Assembly (NCBI GenBank): GCA_965213935.1
Contig: CBDCAO010000012.1
Coordinates: 868,001 to 932,000 of the forward strand
Source: Bin52 sp965213935
GTDB taxonomy: Bacteria; Pseudomonadota; Alphaproteobacteria; Thalassobaculales; Thalassobaculaceae
DNA: 64,000 nucleotides
Direction: 5' to 3'
Shown here piece by piece: positions 42,434 through 51,095 of the stretch (its first letter is position 1; each line of letters starts with the position of its first letter). The notes under the pieces were generated by a model. It worked only from the letters and a program-made list of their open reading frames with translations. It searched no databases and was not told the DNA's origin. The position numbers and the translations under genes are program-made.

Positions 42434-44431
42434 AGTAGAGTCGAGGGGAGGCGCGCCCTGCCGTAGGCCCGAGGGAGTAGCTGTTGCCGGCCGCTTTCGC
42501 TCGACGCCGGTGCCTCAGTCTCAGCCATAGCCGCGTTTCCTCACCCCCGCTCGTCGAACCGGGCGTGCGGTTTTCCCGCACCCAGCTCTCAGTCGGGATC
42601 ATGCCTTCGCCCACGGAAAGGTCTTTGTTGTCCGCTCAAGCTGTCTCAGACCGAAGTCATCTCGCAGTCTGGCATCCGGGAAGCGCACATATTGCCCGGA
42701 CTTCACCTTGTGCTTGTGACAAAGCCACCGTCGCAGCCGCCGGATCGTATGTCGGTTGATGGACTTGTAGGCCGGTGAGACCTGACCCAGGGTGAAGTAG
42801 TTCGCCCATCCGGAGATCATCCGGTTGAGTTCGGCCACTTTCGCCCCGGTGTCCATCCAGACGGACTTGCGGTCCGTCTTCTTGCTGATCCGGTGGCAGA
42901 TGTCCTGGACGTTTGCCTTGCTCGGGCGAGTGCCGACATAGCGGCTGCCGTCGGTCCGGCGCCAGTTCCAGCCGATGCGGTATCCGAGGAACTCGAACGG
43001 TTCCTCGGGGCATCGAAGACATCGGGTCTTGCGGGCGTTGACCGGCAGCTTCAGCACTCCCATGATCCGTTTGACCGCCGCCAGCATCTCTGCCGCCGGT
43101 GCCTTTCCGAGTACACAAAAGTCATCCGCGTAATTCACGATCTCCGCCCCGAACCGGCGGGTGTATCCGTTGAGTTTCCAGCCAAGGATGAAGCGACGCA
43201 TGTAGATGGAGCTCAACAGCGGGCTCACCGGTGACCCCTGAGGGGTTCCCTTGCGCTCCCGCCGTGCCCGGTTCGTGCGGCGTGTGCCGCCGTCCCCGTC
43301 GTCCTCTTCCACCGGCGCTTCCAGCCACGCCTTGATGAGCCCCAGGAGCCGTCCGTCGCTGACGCGCCGGGCGATGCTCTTCAGGAGTTCGGCGTGCGGA
43401 ATTTCGCCGAAATAGTTCGAGAGGTCGGCGTCAACCACCTCGTGGTGCCCCCGTGACAGCAGGCCATGAATGCGGTTAACCGCATCCTTCGCACTGCGGC
43501 CCGGCCGGTAGGCATACTGTTCCGGTTGCAGGTCCGCCTCGAAGATCGGCTCCAGCACAAGCATGGCCGATGTCTGCGCAACCCGGTCCTTCAGGCACGG
43601 AATGCCCAAGGGCCGGAACTTCCCCGGTTCCTTCTTCGGGATCAGGACCTGACGCACCGCTTGCGGCATGTAGGTCCCGTCCCTCAGTTCCCGCGACAGG
43701 TCCCCAAGCCAGTCTCCCACCCCCGTCTTCTCGATGTCCGCAATTGTCTCGCCGTCGACCCCCGCCGACCCGCCATTGCGGCGGACCCGCTTCCAGGCCT
43801 CCAGCAAAAAGTCCTCGCGCCACACCTTGTCGATCAGGGCGTGAAAGCGTCGGTCGGGTTCTTCCTTCGCTTTCTCATGCAGTGTGTTCTGGAGTTTCCG
43901 AACCCGTTGTGCCCCTGTTAGACCTTCGCCAGTAGGCATGCCTTGCTTCCTTTCCACACAACTCCCGACTCAGGGCCCCTTCCCTCGACCGGCGTTACCC
44001 GGCGTCTCCAGTATTACGGGCCCATCCGCCACCCTGACGGCCCGGCCTGTCCCTCGCGGGCTTCCGGTTGGTGCGTGCCACACCACCATCAGGGCTTCCC
44101 GTGTTGCTGCGTTTTCCATCTTCCGTGCATGTCGGCGCCATTACCCCGGTGGAAACGCCCCGGTGCGCGTGTCGCTTGCTTCCCGGTGCGCCGTCGGCCT
44201 TCCCCAGAAATCTGGTGGGTCGGCTTCCACATGAGCCGTTTCGAGGCCTGCTCAGCGTTCACTCACGTTCCGACCTGCATGGTCGCTGAGCTGCCCAAGG
44301 CAGCCCTTCTCTCCGCGGTGCTTCAAACCATGTCGTTGCCTCCATGATCCGCCGCGGCTGCTACCAACCGAAGCGACAACTGTTGGGCGGGGTTCGCACC
44401 CGCAAGGAAAACGCGCCTTTCCACGGCGCAC
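42434..44431 (-). mobile_element. Group II intron, copy B
   Basis: Near-identical to copy A, same strand, about 32.5 kb away. The 5' end is GTGCGCC at 44431 and the 3' limit of similarity is at 42434. Domain V here has one G more than copy A in the loop region (GTGCGG, GAAAA, CCGCAC). The 5' exon ends TGATCT, as in copy A, while the 3' exons differ, which fits retrohoming or retrotransposition into an IBS-like site rather than a larger duplication. It sits within the IS91-like element, downstream of the transposase gene. Confidence 0.88.
42599..43957 (-). CDS. ltrA: Group II intron reverse transcriptase/maturase, copy B
   Basis: A 452-residue RT/maturase identical to copy A except for Thr instead of Ala in LNGYTRRFG. 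Two further base differences noted in the gene are silent. The RT core NYADDFCVLG, the block GTPQGSPVSPLLSSIY and the X domain are intact. No endonuclease domain. Sequence identity this high implies recent movement or gene conversion. Either copy could mobilise both introns in trans. Confidence 0.95.
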   Translation of the reverse strand: MERKQGMPTGEGLTGAQRVRKLQNTLHEKAKEEPDRRFHALIDKVWREDFLLEAWKRVRRNGGSAGVDGETIADIEKTGVGDWLGDLSRELRDGTYMPQAVRQVLIPKKEPGKFRPLGIPCLKDRVAQTSAMLVLEPIFEADLQPEQYAYRPGRSAKDAVNRIHGLLSRGHHEVVDADLSNYFGEIPHAELLKSIARRVSDGRLLGLIKAWLEAPVEEDDGDGGTRRTNRARRERKGTPQGSPVSPLLSSIYMRRFILGWKLNGYTRRFGAEIVNYADDFCVLGKAPAAEMLAAVKRIMGVLKLPVNARKTRCLRCPEEPFEFLGYRIGWNWRRTDGSRYVGTRPSKANVQDICHRISKKTDRKSVWMDTGAKVAELNRMISGWANYFTLGQVSPAYKSINRHTIRRLRRWLCHKHKVKSGQYVRFPDARLRDDFGLRQLERTTKTFPWAKA

Positions 44432-44703
44432 AGATCATTGAGCTGAGCCGCGCGGCACGGCGGTGATGCAGTTCTATGGGGAAAGTAACCGCTCGGCGCG
44501 GGTCGACTACGCCGGGGAGGCGCGGCCGAGCGCCCCTGACAGATGCGACGCCAATGCAAGATTGGTCGCGGCGGCGGTCATGATGTCGGAGCGGCCGTCG
44601 GGACGGCCGGTCCGTCGATGCGCGGCGTCATGCGGGCGCAGCGATGACCGTGGCGCGCCGATGGGCGGGCGGTCATGGGACCGTGATGGGCAACGGCGCA
44701 TCG

Positions 44704-45912
44704 TCATGGCGGTCCGGTCTTCATCGCCGCCCTTCCCGAGCGGTGCTGCGGCTCCAGAACGAGTCTCTGCCTCAGCGTTCCCTCGCCGCACTGCCGACAC
44801 ACGGTGACGTCGATCCCGGTCAGGCGCAGCATCATCTCTTCAGCGGTTTCCGGCTCACGCGGTTCGGGGGTTGGCTGATGAAGCAGGCCTCGGCAGAGGG
44901 CGAGCTTGCGAGCCCGGCAGCGATTGGCGAGCAGTCCGTAGTGACGCAGCCGGGTAAAGCCGCGCGGCAGCACATGCAGGAGGAAGCGGCGAATGAACTC
45001 GTCGGCGTCGAGGCGCATCACCTTGACGCTGTTGCCGTCGGCGTAGTCGCGCCATCGGAAGCGGACGTTCTCGCCGTCGAAGTCGACGAGGCGATGGTTG
45101 CCGATGGCGCTCTTGTGGGTGTAGCGCCCGAGATAGGCCAGCACCTGCCCGGCGCCGGCGAACGGGGCCTTGCTGTAGACCACCCATTTGTGCGACCGCA
45201 GCGTGGTCTCCAGGGCCTCGAACTCACCGCCGCCCGCGGGCTTCAGCCGCAGCTCCCCGTTGCGGTGCGCGGCGCCGAGGAAGTCGAGATACTTGCCGCG
45301 GAAGACCTTGGAGAGCGCGGCCGTGGGGAACAGGAAGCCCTTGCGCGCGGGGGTGAGCCAGCGCTGCCCGTCCGGGCTCAGTCCGCCGTCGGTGACAATG
45401 CAGTGGACATGGATGTGCTGCCCCAGGTTCTGCCCCCAGGTATGGAGCACCATGGTGATCCCCATCTCGCCGCCGAGCCAGCGGGGATTGCGGCCGAACT
45501 CCAGCAGGGTCCGGGACGCTGCCTTGAAGAGCAGCCTGTAGACCAGTGCCGGGTTGCCCTGGGCGACGGGGTTGAGCTCGTGGGGCAGGGTGAACACCAC
45601 ATGCCAGTATCCGATGTCGAGCAGATCGGCGCACTGACGCTCGACCCACCTGGTCTGCGAGAGGGTCTGGCACTTGGGGCAGTGACGGTTCCGGCACGAG
45701 GCGTACTGGATTGTCACCGCCCCGCAGTGGTCGCACTCCGACTTGAACCCGCCAAGCGCGGCAGTGCGGCAGTTCACCAGCGCGTCGACGACCCGCTGCT
45801 GCTGGGCCGAGAGCCTGTGTGTCTCGGCATAGGCACTGCCGCGCTCGCGCAGGATGTCCGCGACCTCGAGTGTCGGCCGCGTGGCCGGCGCCGCGTGGTC
45901 AGCATGGGCCAC
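44704..45912 (-). CDS. IS91 family HUH transposase
   Basis: A 402-residue IS91-type rolling-circle transposase. An N-terminal zinc-binding region has CDHCGAV and CRNRHCPKCQT (Cys60 to Cys81). The HUH motif is HIHVHCIV (His166-168-170). The Y2 region AYLGRYTHKSAIGNHRLVDF carries the tyrosines that attack DNA. It starts at ATG 45912, three bases after the recombinase stop codon, so the two genes are probably one unit. The C-terminal zinc ligands CRQCGEGTL remain. No frame break is seen, so it may be active. Confidence 0.93.
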   Translation of the reverse strand: MAHADHAAPATRPTLEVADILRERGSAYAETHRLSAQQQRVVDALVNCRTAALGGFKSECDHCGAVTIQYASCRNRHCPKCQTLSQTRWVERQCADLLDIGYWHVVFTLPHELNPVAQGNPALVYRLLFKAASRTLLEFGRNPRWLGGEMGITMVLHTWGQNLGQHIHVHCIVTDGGLSPDGQRWLTPARKGFLFPTAALSKVFRGKYLDFLGAAHRNGELRLKPAGGGEFEALETTLRSHKWVVYSKAPFAGAGQVLAYLGRYTHKSAIGNHRLVDFDGENVRFRWRDYADGNSVKVMRLDADEFIRRFLLHVLPRGFTRLRHYGLLANRCRARKLALCRGLLHQPTPEPREPETAEEMMLRLTGIDVTVCRQCGEGTLRQRLVLEPQHRSGRAAMKTGPP

Positions 45913-45915
45913 CGG

Positions 45916-46767
45916 TCAGGCCCGGGCGGGACGCGGGAACTCCAGCAGGTCCAGGGGAGACGGGGTGGCACTCGTCTTGTCGTGGGCCAGATGCAGGTAG
46001 CGCATGGTCGAGCGGATGGAGCTGTGCCCGAGGCGGCGCTGGATGACATGGAGTTCGACCCCCGCCTCCAGGAGCCCGGTGGCGTAGCAATGCCTCAACG
46101 TGTGGACGCCGCCGCGCTTGTCGATCCCGGCCTTGTTCTTGGCCCGGTTGTAGATGTCAGTTGGCCAGGAACGCGACACCGGGTGACCGTAATGACCGGG
46201 GAACAGCCAGTGCTCGGGGCGCACGCGGCGCCAGTACGCGCGCAGTTCGTCCAGCAGCCGTGGCGAGAGCGGGACGTAGCGGTCCTTGTTGCCCTTGCCC
46301 TGGTCAACCCGCACGCACATCCGCTGCGAGTCGATATCGCTGATCCGCAGGCGGCTGAGTTCGCTCGCCCGCAGCCCCGCGGCGTAGGCCGTCATCAGCA
46401 TGGATCGGTGCTTGCAGTTTGTGGTGACGCCAAACAGCCGCACCAGCTCGTCATGGTTGAGGAGCTCGGGCAGGATCGACGGCGTCTTGGCGCCCGGCAG
46501 GTAGAAATGCGGGTCGGGCAGGCCGAGCGTGATGCGGTACAGGAAGCGAATGCCGTGGCGGGCGCAGTTGCAACTCTGCCAGGTCAACCCCCGCTCTTCA
46601 TGCAGAAAGAGAAGGTAATCCTGAACCTCCTGCGCGGAAATCCGCTCCGGGCTGCGGCCATAGTGACAGGCGAGGCCGGAGACCGAGTTGAGGTAGGACT
46701 TCTTCGTGTTCTCGGCAAGACCGCGAACAGTCATGTCGTTGACCATGCGCTTGCGCAAAGGTGTCAT
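45916..46767 (-). CDS. IS91-associated tyrosine recombinase
   Basis: A 283-residue tyrosine recombinase. It starts MTPLRKRMVNDMTVRGLAENT; the N-terminal core-binding domain is followed by catalytic segments AAGLRASELSRLR (Arg), GKGNKDRYVPLSPRLL (Lys), HTLRHCYATGLLEAG (His-x-x-Arg) and RLGHSSIRSTMRYLHL (His and Tyr). A recombinase of this kind regularly precedes the HUH transposase in one IS91 lineage; its role, perhaps resolving circles, is not settled. It stops three bases before the transposase start. Confidence 0.92.
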   Translation of the reverse strand: MTPLRKRMVNDMTVRGLAENTKKSYLNSVSGLACHYGRSPERISAQEVQDYLLFLHEERGLTWQSCNCARHGIRFLYRITLGLPDPHFYLPGAKTPSILPELLNHDELVRLFGVTTNCKHRSMLMTAYAAGLRASELSRLRISDIDSQRMCVRVDQGKGNKDRYVPLSPRLLDELRAYWRRVRPEHWLFPGHYGHPVSRSWPTDIYNRAKNKAGIDKRGGVHTLRHCYATGLLEAGVELHVIQRRLGHSSIRSTMRYLHLAHDKTSATPSPLDLLEFPRPARA

Positions 46768-46803
46768 CTGTCGTCTCCCTCCTGGTCGGATCGGTCACGA
46801 AGA

Positions 46804-46831
46804 CACGTCCACGCTCTTGCTCGTGGACGTG
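46804..46831. repeat. Hairpin in the leader of the IS91-associated genes
   Basis: CACGTCCACG at 46804-46813 pairs perfectly with CGTGGACGTG at 46822-46831 around an 8-base loop. It lies about 40 bases upstream of the recombinase start, so it could modulate translation or bind a protein. Confidence 0.6.
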
Positions 46832-46992
46832 GTCGTCGATGACTATGGATCAGACAGGGAGACAGGGGACCCGCCCCTGCGCCGCGACGTCACGAAGACG
46901 CTGTCCTTCAACTCGCCTGGAACACCGAGATCACTTCCGACACCCGGCGGGCAGAACACCCCGCCGCGGAACGCGGCTCAGTTCAAGCCTGC

Positions 46993-47012
46993 TTATCGGA
47001 ACGTTCCGATAA
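46993..47012. repeat. 20-bp perfect palindrome at the right insertion junction
   Basis: TTATCGGAACGTTCCGATAA. Its left 14 bases belong to the insertion and its last six (CGATAA) to the 12-bp direct repeat, so the palindrome straddles the junction. Element end and target together create it, which may reflect site choice. Confidence 0.75.
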
Positions 47013-47018
47013 CAGCGG
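47007..47018. repeat. Right copy of 12-bp direct repeat flanking the 8.3-kb insertion
   Basis: CGATAACAGCGG, identical to 38692-38703. It carries the codons for PLLS of the split RT and marks the right edge of the insertion. Confidence 0.8.
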
Positions 47019-47690
47019 GCTCACCACCCCGCCTTGAGGTGTTCCTGTGTCTGCTCGGGACAGGACCCCGTTGTCGAGGACCCCGGCCTTCAGCCACTTG
47101 CCCAGCATGCGCCGGACCACTCCGTCCTTGATCCTCAGGTCGAGAAAGTCCCGAAGGTGATCGAACCGGATCGTGTCGAAGTACGACTTGATGTCGAGAT
47201 CGATCACCCAGCACAGCCTGTCCCTGAACGTTCCTTCGAACACGGCGTCCAGAGCGTCATGGGCTGACCGTCCGGGCCTGAAGCCATACGAACTCGACCG
47301 AAAGGTCTCCTCGTAGATTGGCTCCATGAGCATCACGACCGCTCGCTGTGCCACCTTGTCTTCCAACGTCGGAATGCCAAGCGGTCGTTGCGTGCCGTCC
47401 GCCTTCGGAATGAGGTGCCGCCGGACCGGCGGCGCGATGTAGCGGCCGGACTTGATCCGGTTCAGCAGGTCCTGGAGATTGTCCTCCAGATTTGCTTCGT
47501 ATTCTTCCGCTGTCACGCCGTCGACGCCGACCGCACCATCCTTGCGCGTCCGTCGCCACGCCTCCCGCATCCACTCGAGGTCGATGAGGTGGTTGAGCGA
47601 TGTGAACACCCGGTCCGGGTGCATCCTCGCCTGTTCGGCTATCCACTGTTGTTTCGTTGACGTGTTTGTCGAACTCGGTGTTTCGTCCAT
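47007..47690 (-). pseudogene. N-terminal half of the split group II intron reverse transcriptase
   Basis: Begins MDETPSSTNTSTKQQWIAEQ at 47690. RT blocks are in order: GAVGVDGVTAEEYEANLEDN, RRHLIPKADGTQRPLGIPTL, SYGFRPGRSAHDALDAVFEG, VIDLDIKSYFDTIRFDHL and TGTPQGGVVSPLLS. The frame then runs eight codons into the insertion (ERSDKQA) and stops. The YADD motif and the maturase domain are missing here but present in the half at 38062-38703. The gene is a two-part pseudogene made by insertion, not by drift, as neither half shows a frameshift. Confidence 0.88.
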
Positions 47691-48317
47691 CGTTTCACAC
47701 CAGTGGGTCTCTCATGTGACGCCTCCCTTCCCTCGCCCGGGTCCCGATGGCCACGGTTCCCCGTCTTCAGCAGTACTATGAAGGCGCTACGACCCCCGAA
47801 CCCGCTTCCCGTCGGCTTATTGTTTCGCGTTCCGGTACCGTGCGTGCCTGCTCTTTCGTGTCGTCGCCGAGGCGCTCCTGCTGCCCCGCAGGCAGGGCGG
47901 CAGGCCAGGATTGGTCACGATGCCGGTCCATCCCCACCGGCTTTGCTTCACACGGACGTGTCCGGGTCTCCCAGGTTCCCTGGCAAGCCATCCCGTGGCT
48001 TTGCGATCGTTCCCGCGACCCCGGCCGGCCCGTTGCGCCTCGTCATCACGGCGTTTCCGGTGCTGCCCCCGCTCCGCGAAGGACGAGGGCGCCAGCAACG
48101 GCTATTTCGGGGCTCTATGTGCGTCGCTTCACCACCCGTTGTGTACGCTTCACGACCTGCGTTGCCGCATGCCATGCAACACTCGCTTCCGGCTGGCGGA
48201 CTGCGCCTTTACCGGGCGGGAGTCGAACCCGCTGGCTTGCGATGAAAGGTTTCTAGCTCATCGCTTCCCCCTTTCCAGAGCTTGCCCTGGCGCAATCGCG
48301 GCGAGCCTCCCGCACAC

Positions 48318-48844
48318 GATACATGACCGTTCCGATCAACCGGCCCATACCCACGATCCGGTCGAGCAGAAACAGGGGGCCGCACTTGCACCCGCCGTGG
48401 TGGACACGGCCGTGGCGATCACCGCGATCACCAGGCTGGTCTTGAGGCCGTGGAGACAATGGGCGTCGGAGAAGAAGCGGGCATATCAGTGTACCGAGTA
48501 GTCGGGTGCCCGAGGACACTTCCGCGTGGTACTCCCGCGAACAGGTTCCCGATGCCCCTGAGTTCCCCGTCTGCCGGCCCGGGCGGCCACGTGCAGCGGA
48601 CTCGCGGCGTACCCGTCCGCCGGCTTCGGGGCGGGCACGAGCGGAAATGTCGCGACTGCCGGCAAGACCGCACCGCCAATCAAGGACGACACGGAGGAAC
48701 AACACGTGCCGGAACCCGGGGTGTCAGGCCTCCTGCCGACATACCCGGCGAGGGGCAGTCGCGGGCACGTCCGTGCGATGCACCGCTGTCCGCGCCGATG
48801 CCGGTATCCCCGGGCAATGGCGGGTGCCACGGGCGTCCGTCCGG
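48318..48844. other. Gene-free stretch between the second intron and ffs
   Basis: About 530 bases with no credible complete gene. On the minus strand, right at the intron 5' exon, a short segment translates as GPLFLLDRIVGMGRLIGTVM, which looks like the tail of a real protein, but nothing recognisable is upstream. The rest lacks motifs. It may be the remains of the intron's original host gene. Confidence 0.4.
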
Positions 48845-48874
48845 TTGCGTGCTACTGCCCGGCTCTGGTAGCGT
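48845..48874 (+). promoter_or_regulatory. Predicted promoter of the SRP RNA gene
   Basis: TTGCGT (48845-48850), an 18-base spacer and TAGCGT (48869-48874), with the SRP RNA 5' end six bases further on at 48880. The spacing is right for a strong housekeeping promoter. No other candidate lies between here and the RNA. Confidence 0.55.
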
Positions 48875-48879
48875 ACGGA

Positions 48880-48976
48880 TGGAAGGCTGGAATGGACAGG
48901 CTCCTCGCCAACCCGGTCAGATCCGGAAGGAAGCAGCCGTAACGAGTTCCGGCCTGGGTCATGACCCAGCCTTCCA
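48880..48976 (+). ncRNA. ffs: Signal recognition particle 4.5S RNA
   Basis: A 97-base small SRP RNA. The conserved apical part reads GGTCAGATCCGGAAGGAAGC followed by AGCCGTAACGAGTTCCG, the Ffh-binding domain with its symmetric loop and GGAA tetraloop. The ends TGGAAGGCTGG and CCAGCCTTCCA pair perfectly to close the long hairpin. It binds Ffh and targets inner-membrane proteins to FtsY. It lies just upstream of dnaX, a common alphaproteobacterial arrangement. A predicted promoter precedes it directly. Confidence 0.93.
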
Positions 48977-48997
48977 TATTGTTTCCGGGACCGGGCC

Positions 48998-50749
48998 ATG
49001 AATGAAAGCGCGGGGTCGACTGCGGAATACCGCGTGCTCGCGCGAAAGTACCGCCCGCAGACACTGGACGACCTGATCGGCCAGGACGCCCTGGTCCGGA
49101 CACTGCGCAACGCACTCCAACAGGGACGGGTGGCGCATGCCTTCGTGCTGACGGGGGTCAGGGGCGTCGGCAAGACCACGACCGCACGCATCATCGCGCG
49201 GGGGCTCAACTGCCTCGGCCCGGACGGGAACGGCGGTCCGACCGTCAATCCCTGCGGCACCTGCGTGAACTGCCGGGCGATCACCGAGGACCGGCATGTC
49301 GACGTCCTGGAAATGGACGCCGCCAGCCGCACCGGTGTCGATGACATCCGCGACATCATCGAGGGCGTGCAATACCGGCCGGTTTCGGCACGGTACAAGA
49401 TCTACATCATCGACGAAGTGCACATGCTCTCGCGCAACGCGTTCAACGCCTTGCTGAAGACGCTGGAAGAACCGCCGGAACACGTGAAGTTCGTCTTCGC
49501 CACCACCGAGATCCGCAAGGTGCCGATCACGGTGCTGTCGCGCTGCCAGCGTTTCGACCTTCGTCGGATTGACGTCGCGGACCTGTCGGGACTGTTGGAG
49601 CGGATCTGCGGCCTGGAATCGGTCAAGGCCGAGCCGGAGGCACTGCGGTTGATCGCAACCGCCGCCGATGGCTCGGCCCGCGACGGCCTCTCTCTGCTCG
49701 ACCAGGCCATGGCACTCGCCAGCGGACCAGTCACCGCCAGCCTGGTTCAGGACATGCTCGGCCTTGCCGACCGCACCGAGATCTTCACCCTGTTCTCAGG
49801 CCTGATGACCGGCCGGATCACCGAAGTCCTGACCCAGCTCCGCGCCTTGCACAACCGGGGCGCCGACCCGCTTGTCATCACCCGGGACCTGCTCGACGCC
49901 ATTCATCTGGTCACGCGTTTCAAGGTGACCCCCGCCGAGGCTGCGCTCGAGGCATCCCAGGTCGAACGGGAACACTGCGAACCGCTCGCGAACGGCCTTG
50001 CCATGCCGCATCTTGGCCGTGCGTGGCAGATGATGCTGAAGGGCGTCGAGGAAATCCAGAGTGCGCCCGTCCCCCTCTCCGCCCTGGAGATGCTGCTGAT
50101 CCGGCTCGTCCATCTCGCCGATGCTCCGCCGGGAACAGCGGCAAGCCCGGGAGCCCGCCGGACATCCGCCGGGGCGGCATCCACCGCCCCCCGGAGCCAC
50201 CCTGCCGAAGCCGGGCCTGCAGAGGGTCCAGCCGAACCCGACACGGTCGTCGCCCCCCGGGCCCGCCCCGCTGAAACCGGGCCTGCAGAGGGGCCTGTCG
50301 AACCCGATGCGGCCGCCGAGGAAACCGAAACCCCGGCCGCCGCCGACGGTCCGGCGGAAGAACATGGATTGCCGGAGACCCTGGACGAGATCGTGGCCCT
50401 GTTCGAGCAGAACAGGGAGGCGGTCATCGTCGCACGGCTACGGCGGCACGCCCGCCTGATCCGGATCGAACCGGGCACGGTCGAACTCGCCGCGAGCACC
50501 GGTCTTGATTCCGACCTTGCCGCGGAGATGATGCGCCATCTCGCGAACTGGACAGGCCGTTCCTGGTCGGTCATCTTGAACGCGGACGCACAGGGTGGTT
50601 CGACGATTGTCGAGAGTGAACGGGCGGAGGCCAGGGCGAGGATCGAGGCCGTCACCGCGGATCCGACCGTAGCGGCCGTGCTGCGCGAGTTTCCCGGCGC
50701 TACGGTGCGCGAGGTACGGGACCGAACCACCGGCGAAACCGCCACGTGA
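48998..50749 (+). CDS. dnaX: DNA polymerase III subunit tau/gamma
   Basis: A 583-residue clamp-loader subunit. The P-loop GVRGVGKT is at residues 53-60; the zinc module has Cys72 and CGTCVNC; Walker B is IIDEVHMLS, and the sensor/SRC motif is LSRCQRFDLR. Domain III follows, then a Pro/Ala/Glu-rich linker (about 400-470) with a repeated PAE-x-GPAEGP unit, and the C-terminal tau-type domain (LPETLDEIVALFEQNREAVI). No A-run slippery site for a gamma frameshift is seen. It begins 22 bases after ffs and heads dnaX-ybaB-recR. Confidence 0.96.
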   Translation: MNESAGSTAEYRVLARKYRPQTLDDLIGQDALVRTLRNALQQGRVAHAFVLTGVRGVGKTTTARIIARGLNCLGPDGNGGPTVNPCGTCVNCRAITEDRHVDVLEMDAASRTGVDDIRDIIEGVQYRPVSARYKIYIIDEVHMLSRNAFNALLKTLEEPPEHVKFVFATTEIRKVPITVLSRCQRFDLRRIDVADLSGLLERICGLESVKAEPEALRLIATAADGSARDGLSLLDQAMALASGPVTASLVQDMLGLADRTEIFTLFSGLMTGRITEVLTQLRALHNRGADPLVITRDLLDAIHLVTRFKVTPAEAALEASQVEREHCEPLANGLAMPHLGRAWQMMLKGVEEIQSAPVPLSALEMLLIRLVHLADAPPGTAASPGARRTSAGAASTAPRSHPAEAGPAEGPAEPDTVVAPRARPAETGPAEGPVEPDAAAEETETPAAADGPAEEHGLPETLDEIVALFEQNREAVIVARLRRHARLIRIEPGTVELAASTGLDSDLAAEMMRHLANWTGRSWSVILNADAQGGSTIVESERAEARARIEAVTADPTVAAVLREFPGATVREVRDRTTGETAT

Positions 50750-50777
50750 CCTGGCAGGCAGGCTGGAGCCAGAAGAG

Positions 50778-51089
50778 ATGAAGAACCTCAGCAGCATGCT
50801 GCGCCAGTTCCAGGACATGCAGGAGAGCATGGAGTCCGCGCGCAAGGCCATGGCCGCCATCGAAGTCGAGGGTACGAGCGGTGGCGGCATGGTGACTGTC
50901 AGGCTGAACGGCCAGTCCGAAATGCTCTCGCTCGACATCGACCCCTCGATCGTTGACCCCGGCGAGGTGGACGTGCTCGAGGACCTTGTCCGGGCCGCGC
51001 ACGCGGATGCGCGCGCCAAGGTCGAACAAGAGCTCGCCTCCAGGATCGGCTCGCTGCTGCCACCCGGTCTTTCGCCCTTCGGGAACTGA
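50778..51089 (+). CDS. ybaB: YbaB/EbfC family nucleoid-associated protein
   Basis: A 103-residue small DNA-binding protein. It starts MKNLSSMLRQFQDMQESMES and contains VEGTSGGGMVTVRLNGQSEML and IDPSIVDPGEVDVLEDLVRAA, all typical. It forms dimers that bind DNA, and may coat the nucleoid. It sits between dnaX and recR with gaps of 28 and 6 bases, a conserved order, so it is probably co-transcribed with both. Confidence 0.95.
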   Translation: MKNLSSMLRQFQDMQESMESARKAMAAIEVEGTSGGGMVTVRLNGQSEMLSLDIDPSIVDPGEVDVLEDLVRAAHADARAKVEQELASRIGSLLPPGLSPFGN

Positions 51090-51095
51090 CGCCGG

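Larger units (their letters stand above)
42396..47006 (-). mobile_element. IS91-like element with tyrosine recombinase, interrupted by group II intron copy B
   Basis: A proposed IS91-family element. It holds a tyrosine recombinase gene and an HUH transposase gene, a typical pair for one IS91 branch. Without the intron it would be about 2.6 kb. The transposase 3' side (oriIS side) lies toward 42396; a hairpin with arms ATCGGTC/GACCGAT is there. The other end (46993-47012) is a 20-bp palindrome. Both ends share CGATAAG-like cores. The exact boundaries are inferred from where the RIT repeat and the split RT begin, and could be off by tens of bases. Confidence 0.6.
37973..48317 (-). mobile_element. 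Second group II intron, split by an 8.3-kb insertion
   Basis: The 5' end is GTGTGCGGG at 48317, and the sequence then runs to an RT gene beginning at 47690. The 3' part holds the rest of the RT, domain V at about 38011-38043 (pairing GTGCG with CGCAT around a short loop, inside GAACCGA and CTCGGGTC) and domain VI with the expected bulged adenosine at 37974-38010. Without the insert (38704-47006) and one 12-bp repeat the intron would be about 2.03 kb. It is a different intron from copies A and B: the RT and the 5' sequence do not match. The 3' exon leads into a broken ABC ATPase. Confidence 0.78.

Noticed and set aside
38704..47006. Prophage or integron
   Set aside because: Five tyrosine recombinase-type or transposase genes are present but there are no phage structural genes, no attC-like arrays and no gene cassettes.
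48450..49001. 183-codon plus-strand frame spanning ffs
   Set aside because: It runs through the SRP RNA and lacks any motif.
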